From assembly GCA_947044405.1 (NCBI GenBank), contig CAMRHE010000461.1:1-64000 (forward strand): a DNA stretch of 64,000 bases, given 5' to 3'. The DNA is from Leptodactylus fallax. Taxonomy: Eukaryota; Chordata; Amphibia; Anura; Leptodactylidae. A model generated the notes under the pieces. The model worked only from the letters and a program-made list of their open reading frames with translations. It did not search any database and was not told the origin of the DNA. Shown piece by piece: positions 32,749 through 42,284 of this stretch. The translations under genes were made by a program, and so were the position numbers. Position 1 is the stretch's first letter; each line of letters opens with the position of its first letter.

Positions 32749-33110
32749 GGTAATAAATTTAGTCACAGGAATAGGGTTTTCTAGCGGAATCAGAGGAACA
32801 CTCAAGTCCTGAGCCAAATCTAAAAAGTTGGCAACCGAGCCACAATCCACAAATGCACCACCACGAAGGCAAGACAACTTTTTGAAAACACATAGAGGGG
32901 GATACCTATTTGCCTACGTGGTCCTTCTGGGGAGACCCCCAGCAAGGAAAACTTTCAGGAGCTGGTCTTCGCCAGAGCTCCAGATGGTGGCGTTGGACTT
33001 GGTCGCTTCCTTCGGCCAGAACCACAACTGCCCTAAGGGCGCAGAGCGCACGGAGCACCACAAGTCACAGCACTACTGCAGAGGTGCCAATTTTGGTCCT
33101 AACAACTATA
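32749..33110 (-). pseudogene. Gypsy A protease start
   Basis: On the minus strand a frame with AFVDCGS replaces the usual D-S/T-G of the retroviral-type aspartic protease, followed by a LSVPLIPLENP stretch that runs up to the solo LTR. Upstream (32.9-33.1 kb) the sequence is GC-rich and probably the end of gag, but I cannot read a clear zinc knuckle. Confidence 0.65.
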
Positions 33111-33114
33111 TTAT

Positions 33115-33455
33115 TAGAATAAACATGTAAACGAACAATATGATCAATAATTAATCTGGAGAGAATTTTGGCATTCGGGAGTTGAGTTAATGGAATAAAG
33201 TGATACATTTTACTGAAACTAAAACAACTACCCAGATGACAGACTTCCCCTCAGAAGGCAGGTCTGTAATGAAAGCTGTTGAGAGATGGATCCATGGTTT
33301 TTGAGGACCTGGCAATAGCAAAAGTTGGCCCACAGTGTGGACCTGAGGGACCTTGTCTGGGCACAAGTGTCACAATCGGAGACATAGGCTATGACATCAC
33401 AATACACTGTTGGCCACCAGTAGAGATGAGAGATTAGTCTTTTAGTACCAGACAT
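33115..33455 (-). pseudogene. Gypsy B integrase fragment
   Basis: The frame MSGTKRLISHLYWWP...SDCDTCAQT holds the second half of the HHCC finger. Core pieces follow in other frames to about 33115. The part upstream of SGTKRL is missing because a deletion joins it to the RNase H start. Confidence 0.78.
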
Positions 33456-34057
33456 TCCTGGCCATACAGTTTAAGTTCTACTTCTGAGGCATCAACTTCT
33501 ACTACAAAGGGATGTGAAAGGTCAGGTTGAACCAAGGCTGAAGCTTTCATACAACTATGCTTAAGAGACTGAAAGGACAAGATAGCATCTGGATTCCAAT
33601 TAAAAGAAGCTCCATTTTTAGTGAGGTTAGTTAGAGGTTTTGCTAGGGAAGAAAAATCACAAATACATTGCCTATAATAATTAGCAAAACCCATAAATAT
33701 TTAAGAGAGGTAGTACGTATCCAATCTACAATAGCATTGAACCTTGGCTGCATCAATGCGGGTCGCAAAAGGAGACAGAATATAACCCAAAAAAGGTAAA
33801 CTCTTGCACACCAAAAACACACTTTTAAATTTTAGCATACAAGTGGTTTTCACTGAGTACCTGGAGAACCAACTTTAAGTGTTTGACATGAGAGGCCTAA
33901 TCAGAGGAAAACACAAGTCTGTCGTCAAGATATACAATCACAAAACATCCAATAAAATTCTAAAAAATATCATTAACTAATTTTGAAAAATAGCAGGTGC
34001 ATTACTCAAATCAAATGTCATGACCAAATATTCATAGTGACCCTTTGGAGTATTAAA
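33434..34057 (-). pseudogene. Gypsy B reverse transcriptase end and RNase H start
   Basis: YLDD is readable near 33920-33933. The frame 33694-33434 has FANYYRQCI and [12 protein letters not shown], then breaks at about 33470 into integrase-derived residues, so most of RNase H is deleted. The frame before the Tc1 insertion is rich in stops. Confidence 0.78.
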
Positions 34058-34059
34058 TA

Positions 34060-35684
34060 CAGTGGGTATGGAAAGTATTCAGACCCCTTTAAATTTTTCA
34101 TTGCACCCATTTGCTAAAAGTAAAAAAGTTCATTTTATTTCTCATTAATGTACACTCAGCACCCCATCTTGACAGAAAAAAAAACCCCAGAAATGTAGAT
34201 ATTTTTGCAAATTTATTAAAAAAGAAAAACTGAAATATGACATGGTCATAAGTATTCAGACCCTTTGCTGTGACACTCATATTTAACTCACATGCTGTCC
34301 ATTTCTTTCTGATCCTCCTTGAGATGGTTATACTCCATCATTGGAGTCCAGCTGTGTTTAATTAAACTGATTGGACTTGATTAGGAAAGGCACACACCTG
34401 TCTATATAAGACCTCACAGCTCACAGTGCATGTCAGAGCAAATGAGAATCATTAGGTCAAAGGAACTGCCCAAGGAGCTCAGAGACAGAATTGTGGCAAG
34501 GCACAGATCTGGCCAAGGTTACAAAAGAATTTCTGCAGCACTCAAGGTTTCTAAGAGCACAGTGGCCTCCATAATCCTTAAATGGAAGAAGTTTGGGACG
34601 ACCAGAACTCTTCCTAGACCTGGCCGTCCAGCCAAACTGAGGGATCGTGGGAGAAGAGCCTTGGTGAGAGAGGTAAAGAAGAACCCAAAGATCACTGTGA
34701 CTGAGCTCCAGAGATGCAGTAGGGAGATGGGCGAAAGTTCCACAAAGTCAACTATCACTGCAGCCCTACACCAGTCGGGGCTTTATGGCAGAGTGGCCTC
34801 AAGGAAGCCTCTCCTCAGTGCAAGACATATGAAAGCCTGCATAGAGTTTTCCAAAAAACACATGAAGGACTCCCAGACTATGAGAAATAAGATTCTCTGG
34901 TCTGATGAGATGAAGATTGAACTTTTTGGCGTTAATTCTAAGCGGTATGTGTGGAGAAAACCAGGCACTGCTCATCACCTGCCCAATACAATCCCAACAG
35001 TGAAACATGGTGGTGGCAGCATCATGCTATGGGGGTGTTTTTCAGCTGCAGGGACAAGACGACTGGTTGCAATTGAAGGAAAGATGAATGCGGCCAAGTA
35101 CAGAGATATCCTGGAAGAAAACCTCTTTCAGAGTGCTCTGGACCTCAGACTGGGCCGAAGGTTCATCTTCCAACAAGACAATGACCCTAAGCACACAGCT
35201 AAAATAACAAAGGAGTGGCTTCGGAACAACTCTGTGACCATTCTTGACTGGCCCAGCCAGAGCCCTGACCTCAACCCAATTGAGCATCTCTGGAGAGATG
35301 AAAATGGCTGTCCACCAACGTTCACCATCCAACCTGACGGAACTGGAGAGGATCTGCAAGGAAGAATGGCAGAGGATCCCCAAATCCAGATGTGAAAAAC
35401 TTGTAGCATCATTCCCAAGAAGACTCATGGTTGTACTAGCTCCAAAGGGTGCTTCTACTCAATACTGAGCAAAGGGTCTGAATACTTATGAATATGTGAT
35501 ATTTCAGTTTTTTTTTTTTAATAAATTTGCAAAAATATCTACATTTCAGTTTTTTTCTGTCAAGATTGGGTTCTGAGTGTACATTAATGAGAAATAAAAT
35601 GAACTTTTTTGGTTTTAGCAAATGGCTGCAATGAAACAAAGAGTGAAAAATTTAAAGGGGTCTGAATACTTTCTGTACCCACTG
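34060..35684 (+). mobile_element. Tc1 element, complete ends, 1,625 bp
   Basis: Inverted ends CAGTGGGTATGGAAAGTATT and AATACTTTCTGTACCCACTG are flanked by TA (34058-34059, 35685-35686). Terminal repeats extend about 200 bases (for example TCTCATTAATGTACACTCAG on the left and its complement on the right) with inner copies of AGTATTCAGACC, the indirect-repeat layout of Tc1 elements that bind transposase twice per end. It sits in gypsy B: joining the flanks at TA restores the gypsy frame region around TATTTAATACTCC. Confidence 0.95.
34430..35468 (+). pseudogene. Tc1 transposase, one frameshift from full length
   Basis: The main frame (34430-35395) has an N-terminal helix-turn-helix pair (KELPKELRDRIV..., KRISAALKVSKSTVASII), the GRPAKL hook, a second DNA-binding helix set, and the DDE core: SDEMKIELFG, FIFQQDNDPKHT and SPDLNPIEHLW with 34 residues between the second D and the E. 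At about 35297, right after HLWRD, a small deletion shifts the frame. The proper C-terminus (MAVHQRSPSNLTELERI to KGASTQY) is in the frame 35244-35468. The usual DET at the first catalytic site is DEM here. Start chosen at the first ATG; an alternative M is four codons later. Confidence 0.92.
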
Positions 35685-35686
35685 TA

Positions 35687-36234
35687 CTATCTTCCACTCA
35701 TCCCCCTTATGAAATTGTACAAGATGATAAGCTCCCAGTAGATTAAGCTTAGAGAACCACCTCACTCCAGAGATTTGAATCAGTAAATCAGGGATGAAAG
35801 GAAGAGGGTACTGGTTTTTAACCATAATTTTGTTTCAATTACGATAATCAATACATGGTCTTAATCCTCTGTTTTTTTTTTTTTTCTTAACAAAGAAAAC
35901 CCAGCACTCACCGGAGATGTTGAAGGGCGGATATGCAAAGGCCATTGATAATAGAATCCTTCATGGCCTGTCTTTACGGGCCAGAAAGATTGTATAACCA
36001 TCCCTTAGAGAGTTTAGAATCAGGGAGAAGCTATATATCAATAGCACAATCATATGACCTGTGAGGTGGAAGCAAATCAACCCCAGACTCATAGAAAACA
36101 TCAGCAAAATCTTGAATAAAATCACACAAGGACAAGGTAGCAGCAGCAATGGTCAGAGATATAGAAGATTTGAAATATTCAGATTTCCATTTAACCACAT
36201 CCACCTGTCTCCAAACAATTATAGGATTATGCAT
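35687..36234 (-). pseudogene. Gypsy B reverse transcriptase, N-terminal part
   Basis: The minus-strand frames include [13 protein letters not shown], the entrance motif of the polymerase, and SESGVDL-like residues before it. Downstream pieces toward the Tc1 match the finger region in broken frames. A T-run at 35870-35886 marks a local expansion. Confidence 0.75.
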
Positions 36235-36500
36235 CTGTAACCAAAACCGAAAATTAGATCTGTAGGTAAATTCTCATGTACAAAAAAGGAAATGGACATA
36301 GAGTATATAGTACCTATAACAATAATTACCAGAGGTATGGTAAACTGAACTGTATGCTGTGTAAGAGGTGTGTTTTCAATTGTGGTCACACTGACTAGAC
36401 TTGCGAGTGGTATTAAGGATATAGCTAATGTCTGAGCAACATGCGAGTGCAGAAAGTTTTCCACTAAACCACAGTCTAAAAAAGCTTTACCTTAAATGAC
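36219..36500 (-). pseudogene. Gypsy B protease
   Basis: The frame MENFLHSHVAQTLAIS...VHENLPTDLIFGF matches the protease flap region seen in element A. Just upstream, at about 36470-36485, a DCGLVENF stretch corresponds to the active-site region. The catalytic triad is altered and the frame is open only in part. Confidence 0.7.
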
Positions 36501-36559
36501 ATTATCATGAAAAAAAATATTTTAACTGGTAAAAGAATTTTATTTTTGGAAATGATGGG

Positions 36560-37135
36560 AAATACCTGACTGATACCTGACTGACTGACACAAAAACCAC
36601 CTAGGTGTTGAAGATTTCCAGAACCGGACCCTTGGGACAGTTTTTATGTACATGACCAGTATCTCCGCATTAAAACCATAGCCCCCCTGTCACCAGAATA
36701 ATCACCTGTCACAAATCAACATAATGGATCCTAAATGCATAGCTTCTGGGTGGGATTCAGGAGTGGGTTCAAGTGGAGGCAGAGGACTGGAGACCAAAGA
36801 TTGTTCCTTCTTGGGTTCTCATAAACGTCAGTCTAGATGAATAGCTAGTGTCATAGTTTCGTCCAAAGATAGTTGAACAATAAGTCTTTAATAGAGTCAG
36901 ACAGACCTTGATCATACTGACAGCAGAGAACTGGACTATTCCACTGAAAAAGAACCGACCACCTTCTGAATTCAGAACAGTAATCCTTAGCAGAATGGTG
37001 GCCTTGGTGGAGGGAAAGCAAAATTGGATTTAGCCTTGATTGTAAGATCAGGTTGGTTATAAAACAGTTCCATAGCAGCGAAAAACTGGTTTACAGAAAT
37101 AATTCTGGAGATACTCCGTCTCCCCATGATCTTCC
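36560..37135 (-). pseudogene. Gypsy B gag remnant
   Basis: At about 36610-36670 a degraded zinc knuckle is visible on the minus strand: CGDTGHVHKNCPKG with its first cysteine lost. Further on, pieces resembling LHQGHHSAKDYCSEFRRWSV (the capsid region shared with other gypsy gag proteins) lie at about 36.9-37.0 kb. There is no open frame longer than 60 residues. Confidence 0.65.
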
Positions 37136-38500
37136 TTGTAGGCAGGCCACATTCACACCTGGCACATGGTCTTTATTATTATCATCATCACCAACTGTTT
37201 GTTCTACTCCTCCTCCTCTTCCATGCTAACCTGTAACATTTTTTAGACCACAAATTTCTCCTGTTATATATTGGAAAAAACTCGTACCCAGGTGTCTTAG
37301 ATTGAGACAGTTATCTTCTATTCCGAATTACCCTGTGTTTTCCAATGAATGGGGGGGGTTATCTTTTTAATTGTAGTAGAGGACTACTGGAATGACTCTC
37401 CTATAAACATCAGGTTCTTGCTACTGATCTCAAAAACCAGAATGATACTATAACCCAGGAGATTCAGAGGTATGTGGATGATTCAGACTTTTGCTGTATG
37501 AGTAGAGTACTCTGTACTAGGATACTCAATATGGAAATATAATTGCTAAAACGCAAAGGTGACAAACTAGAAAGCGATAGGAACGATTACCAGAGCAGCA
37601 ACATAAAGTTTTGGTTGAAGCCACATAATCCTCCACATACAAAAAAAATTATAGCACTCCCTGGTGAAACCACCAAGAAGCAGCAACCAGGTTCCCTGAT
37701 AGGTATGCAGACACCAAGGGCCCTAAATCTTACAAAAAAGTTTCTATTAAATGTACCTATTTCAGAACCAACTCCTCCTCCACCAGATCCTCCAGTAAGG
37801 GGACCATTGTCTCTCAGTCTGGATCTTCCATAAGTGGGACTCCAAGAACCATTTCGCCTACCACTCTAAGGGACTTCACTTCTTCTGGGCCTGCACAATA
37901 GAGCCGGCATGTGCAATAAAGTGCTGGCATTCTGGCTCTATTGTGCAGGTGAGGACGGGCGGCAGATGCCAAGAAGAGGAGGTGCCGGTCGCAAAGAAGA
38001 AGTGACGCCCCATGCTCAGAAGGTTCGGAACGGAAGTACGATGGGGTGAGTGGGGGGGCGGTTGAGTTAGTTAGGAAGGGCTAATAGTGGGCTAGCTAGG
38101 GAAACAGGGAAGGGGTGTGAGAAAGGGAGGGAGTGAGAGAGGGAGGGGGGAGGGAGTCAGCTCTGCGTGGCCCAATGCATCATGGTAGTTGTAGAAAAAC
38201 AGAACAGGAAGATGCCCATGTAAACAGATGCAGAAGATGCCAGGAGCTCACTGAGAAACCCAAAAATCACTCAAAAAAACTGCTAAAGGTATTTGGGTGC
38301 CCTTATTAACTTAATAATAGCACTAACCGACCTTTTTTAAAAAAATATTTTTTGCCCGGAAAAACCCCTTTAAGCATTTTCTCTGTATGTGCAAGTGTGT
38401 ATATATATGTATATATACACATTAGTGCATCCTCTGCTAATGTAAAAAAAAAAAAGAATTTCCATTATTTCAGTGGGTTTTTTTTGTGTGTCCACCCAAC
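37136..38500. other. Unassigned stretch
   Basis: A 96-residue plus-strand frame at 37543-37833 is lysine- and proline-rich with no recognised domain. An inverted repeat CCTGCACAATAGAGCC / GGCTCTATTGTGCAGG lies at 37890-37948. A G-rich run occurs at 38040-38150. Near 38340-38375 the phrase AAAAACCCCTTTAAG looks like the end of a TTAA-target element whose other end is not found. Confidence 0.4.
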
Positions 38501-38511
38501 ATACAGTCTAG

Positions 38512-39370
38512 ACCAGGGGTCGGCAACCCTTGGCATGTGTGCCGAGAGTGGCACGCGAGGCTTATTTCCCTGGCACGGCAGCGGAGTCCTCACCCAGCAG
38601 TTTCGATCGGACCAAACACGGCTGAAACGAAACTGCTATTATTATACTGTGGCGTCTCTTCAGACCCCGAGTATAATAAGCGGAGCCCCAGGGGAGATGA
38701 TCAAACATAAAAAAACAATGTTAACTCACCTTCCCTGGATCCGCAGCCACCCTGTGTTCTTCAGGCGCTTCTGCCTGACGTAAAAGACCGCTGAAAGAGC
38801 CTCAGGGGTCACGTCTGACGTCATTATGCATAATGACGCGACGTGACCCCTGAGACCGAATCAGCGGTCGCTGACGTCAGGGAGACGCGCCCACTCAGTG
38901 GCTGCGGAGCGCAGGAGAAAGTGAGTATGGGTGCGTTCACATATGTCCGGCGCAGCTATCAGTTTCCTTCCAGTGTGGTGCTCACAAGCTGGAGGGAAAC
39001 TGATGCCAGGACGGATCCCATAGTTTTCTATGGGATCGGTTCTGGCACAAGAGGCATCGGTTCTGGCGCCGTATTTGTGCCTCAGCTGGATGGGAAAACG
39101 TTACCTGCAGCGTTTTTCCATCCAGCTTCCTTAAAATTTCATTAGCGCCGGGTGACGATGGATGTGGCATCACCCGGCTTCTGCACAGTCTATGTACAGT
39201 AGTAAAGCCGGTAATTGCCGGCTTCACTACTGTACCTGAGTGAATTGCTCAGGATTGGTTAAACCTGTAATTATGCCGCTATGGGACATAATACCGTGTG
39301 CAAGGGCCGCTATGTGACATAATACCGTGTGCAGGGGTCGTCAGACTTACAATTATTGACCGGCACTCCG
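38512..39370. mobile_element. GC-rich repeat complex (hAT-like start, MITE pieces)
   Basis: It starts CCAGGGGTCGGCAACCC, a hAT-type end. From 38637 it follows the hairpin MITE known from 13650 (TATTATACTGTGGCGTC, ACATAAAAAAACAATGTTA). A 54-base near-palindrome with TGACGTCA and ATTATGCATAAT lies at 38801-38854. A further inverted-repeat unit starts GGTGCGTTCACATATG at 38930. At 39275-39335 one or two units of the 31-bp minisatellite appear on the opposite strand. No single complete element is delimited. Confidence 0.55.
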
Positions 39371-39374
39371 AGTA

Positions 39375-39671
39375 CCTCAACTTTGATTTTCTTAATTGAA
39401 ATCGGCACGAATATTGAGTTCAGTTCATGGTTCAAACATAGTGTGACATGAAGCTGGCATGAATATTAAGTCCAAATTGCAGAGTTTGAAATTTTTGCAT
39501 ACATTTGTACTCCATTTCTTTCCTTTTCTCCTGTGTCTTAAAATGTCCCATTAAAACCACAACCCGCAAATCTTCAATAGAGTGGTTTTCTCCGGAGAAA
39601 TGTGCGGCCACTGGGAGATCTGTTCTGCTGTTATTAATGGTGGATCTGTGTGAGTTCATTGTTTGAACCAT
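39375..39671 (-). pseudogene. Penelope-like element, GIY-YIG nuclease C-terminus
   Basis: The 79-residue frame has NSHRSTINN, LPVAAHFSGENHSIEDLRV and GLNIHASFMSHY, the conserved end of Neptune-type Penelope proteins. The histidine and glutamate stretch (HFSGENHS, ERKEMEYK) belongs to the nuclease. The GIY and YIG strands and the whole reverse transcriptase are missing. The sequence stops at about 39671, where a plus-strand Penelope end begins. Confidence 0.8.
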
Positions 39672-40045
39672 GAACTGAACTCAATATTCATGCCAGCTTC
39701 AAATCACACTATGTATGACCTGTGAGGGACACAAATCACCTCCTGATAGCAAACAGATAACAGCAAGAATTACTGATCCCTCCATCACGCACCACAAGTT
39801 TCCAGACAGTTTTTTTGACCTGTTGTAAATAACTTCTCTACTTAGATTGCAATTTTTTTTAAGTACTCTAAAATGCTTTGAAAACCATGTGTATAAAAAT
39901 CTGTTAATTTTCAGTTCTTGTATCACACCATGTCTGATGAAGGGAGCGAGTACTCCTGAAAGCTTACTTATAAATATACTCAGTTAGCCTCTAAAAGGTA
40001 TCGCCTGATTTCTTCACTCGTCCACTACTATTAAAGCTAAACAGC
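39665..40045 (+). mobile_element. Penelope-like element 3' end with terminal repeat
   Basis: It opens with the last codons of the same protein on the plus strand (CAATATTCATGCCAGCTTC, ending at TGA 39717). About 200 bases of UTR follow, then ACCATGTCTGATGAAGGGAG, AAATATACTCAGTTAGCC and AAAGGTATCGCCTGATTTC. The latter phrases also end the mini-insertion at 17321. It lies head to head with the minus-strand copy on its left. Confidence 0.78.
39934..39961 (+). ncRNA. Hammerhead-like motif in Penelope terminal repeat (candidate)
   Basis: CTGATGA, one extra A, a GGGAG/CTCCT stem with a CGAGTA loop, then GAAA. This is the best-placed of the candidates, because Penelope terminal repeats are a known home of hammerhead ribozymes. 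The extra base relative to the standard core is unexplained. Confidence 0.4.
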
Positions 40046-40199
40046 CTGCACTAATCCCCAAACAAAATATGGTTATTTAATATAAGCTGACTGACACAGT
40101 TCTAGTGATCTAGTCTAATACTCACTGACCAGAAGGTGACCCTTTTAAAGCTTTTAGTACTTTGCAAGAAATACACAGTGTCAGAATTGTTGCCAAATC

Positions 40200-40800
40200 A
40201 CTAAGCAGTGTGCAGTAAAATGACTGGAAGTAAACAGGGCAAGGGGCAGGAAAATGCAGAGGGAGGAGGAAACACTTTTTCAAGTAATACTACTAACAGT
40301 ACTTCTGCTCTTGATAGCCCTGCCAGTAGACTTTTTTGAAAGCAGTGAACCACAAATATTGAGTGAGGGTTCTGTGTGTTCCTTCTCAACATGTAATTTA
40401 CCATGCTGTCTTTCTGTACTGTCAACCATGTGTTATCCTTTACCTTCACTGACATCTTCGTTGAATGATCCCATTCTCAAGTAGTCATGTGACATCAGCT
40501 GAGAGAGAGATTCCTCATAACCCAAGACTTCCTCTTCTTTCTTCTCTTTTTGATGAGTTAGATTAGAACTGCCAGTGTTTTTTTTATGTAGAGGAGGTAG
40601 TAGTTACAGGGAATGTGTTACTGGTGGTAGTGCTGGTAGAGGCACTAGAGAGAAATCTGTTAGGAATTGCGAGAGCATACAGAAATTCAATTTCCATGAT
40701 GAGTTCCAAAAAAGTGATGAAGGTGATACGGATGATTCTATTACAGATAAAACCTATGGGCAGGTCCAGCGGTGCATGGAGAAGGATTTGTAGTCCTGTA
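40200..40800 (+). repeat. Unknown coding-like repeat, copy 1
   Basis: It begins GCAGTAAAATGACTGG, the same start as the minus-strand copies at 45604 and 53745. Across broken frames it shows a G/K/S-rich start (GSKQGKGQENAEGGG), TFSSNTTNSTSALDSP, FESSEPQ, CSFSTCNLPCCLSVLST and an acidic KSDEGDTDDSITDKTYG stretch. Shared residues between copies suggest a former protein with a serine-rich, acidic N-terminus, possibly from a DNA transposon. No catalytic domain is seen. Stops are frequent. Confidence 0.5.
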
Positions 40801-41993
40801 GCTCCACTGCCTACTGGCTAATACCTGGACTCACTCTGGTATACTTCTCTCTGACACCACATTACGAGTGCCAGCAGACGTCTGAATACCCGAAGTGATG
40901 GTGCGAGACAAGAAGAAGCAGATCCACCTAAAGTTGACCAAGTTCTTCCCTGCATCCGCTCCAGTGACTTTGCAAGATGGTGCCCATGCTGGCCTGCACA
41001 CTGCAGTGTCTCTACCAGTCATACCGAAGTGCTTTACAGTAAGTGTATCTACTCCCTCTATGGATCCCTTCCTTATGCTCCCTACCTCAGCTAGCAGTCC
41101 TGCCTCTCAAGCCTCCTTGCCATCCCCTGATGCTACAGCATCACATGGCTCCCCCATTATGTCTCCTGCCACAATGCCCTCGTTACCCTTGACACCTGCT
41201 TCTTGTAAACAAATAGGGTTTATTAAGGGTAATCAAACTACGAATGGCACCCACTATTTTATAGATATTATATCAGTGGTTCACCACCAGCAAACACCTT
41301 TTCCGCTCCTTGCTTTGGATGCAGAGAGGGCATTCAATCGAGTGCATTGGGGATTTCTAGATGCATTCTGGGTTTCCTCCACCCATAATTAGATCTATCA
41401 TGGCACTTTACACCTCCCCCTCAGCTCAGATTCACAACTCGGGTTTTCTTTCTGATACTTTTTATATCATTAATGGCACTCGTCAGGGGTGCCTGTTATC
41501 CCCACTCATCTTTGCCCTGGTGATGGAGCTGTTTGCTCACTGTATTCGTGCCTCTCCACATATTATGGCTGTACATATAGGACAGACTGATCATCGCATT
41601 GGTCTTTTTGCTGATGATGTCCTTTTATGCGTAACCTCCCCAGAGCGCTCACTCTTAATGGTTAGGCAACTCTTTTTAGATTTTAACTATTATTACGTGA
41701 TCAATACCTCCAAATCCATTATTTTAGAAATGGGGCTATCAATGGATGTACAACAAAAACTTCAGAGTTCCTTTCCTTTTAAGTGGGCCAGTGACTCCAT
41801 CACCTACCTAGGCATCCAACTAACATACCCCACTAATCTGATGGGTAAGTTGAACTATGATACTCTTATCCAGATAATATCTAAAGATACTCAGTCTGTC
41901 TTAAAGCTCCATATATCCTGGCTAGGCAGAATCTCCACTACAAAAACGGTTTTAGGCAGGGGTCCCATGTGGCATAAAGTTATGTCAAAGTGA
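40800..41993 (+). pseudogene. L1 element E: ORF1 start joined to ORF2 reverse transcriptase
   Basis: The frame 40895-41392 starts MVRDKKKQIHLKLTKFF, like the N-terminus of L1 ORF1 in fish and frogs, and has a Ser/Pro/Ala-rich middle. From CKQIGFIKGNQTTNGTHYF onward it is reverse transcriptase (LALDAERAFNRVHWGF, motif A). After a frameshift at about 41370 the second frame has NGTRQGCLLSPLIFALVMELF and FADDVLLCV with both catalytic aspartates. It ends in the thumb region. The rest of ORF1, the endonuclease and the C-terminus are missing. Confidence 0.78.
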
Positions 41994-42284
41994 AAGTGAC
42001 ATGTATGTCTATGGAAAAACGGATGGTAAGCAGTGGACACAAACTTTGGGTTTAACCATACACTGTGCTGCCACGCTCCAGAAATTACCCTTTTATTGGG
42101 GAAAGGCGCTTACTTATTGATTTTTATACACACTTGGTGGCTATATTGCAAAAAGCAATATTTGCCCATTTTGATGACTTGTAAGTGCTACATGTTTGTT
42201 GTTACTTGGAAGACAAATTTGTGCCTGTTAACCACCTAAAAAGTGATGAAGAATTGGCTTTTCTAAAAACGAAAATATGACAAA

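Larger units (their letters stand above)
29530..33110 (-). mobile_element. Ty3/gypsy element A (minus), rearranged
   Basis: On the minus strand the pieces run protease (33.0-31.9 kb), reverse transcriptase (31.9-31.0 kb), RNase H (30.9-30.4 kb), integrase (30.4-29.75 kb), then a partial 3' LTR ending CCCTTACA at 29530. An opposite-strand solo LTR splits the protease. Paired palindromes disturb the start of the reverse transcriptase. A deletion joins the integrase core directly to the middle of the LTR. It is a decayed genomic copy with several stops. The element at 33.1-37.1 kb is a relative on the same strand. Confidence 0.88.
33111..37135 (-). mobile_element. Ty3/gypsy element B (minus), split by a Tc1
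   Basis: On the minus strand the order is gag remnants (37.13-36.6 kb), protease (36.5-36.2 kb), reverse transcriptase (36.1-33.7 kb, with the Tc1 at 34060-35684 removed), the start of RNase H, a deletion, and integrase (33.46-33.11 kb). It is close in sequence to element A. No LTR was found at either edge. Heavily decayed. Confidence 0.85.

Noticed and set aside
32154..32812. Plus-strand frames of about 110 residues in the LTR
   Set aside because: The sequence is a solo LTR defined by a target duplication; LTRs of this kind do not encode proteins.
37543..37833. 96-residue Lys/Pro-rich frame
   Set aside because: No domain, no conserved copy elsewhere in the window, low-complexity end; length is within chance for this amount of sequence.
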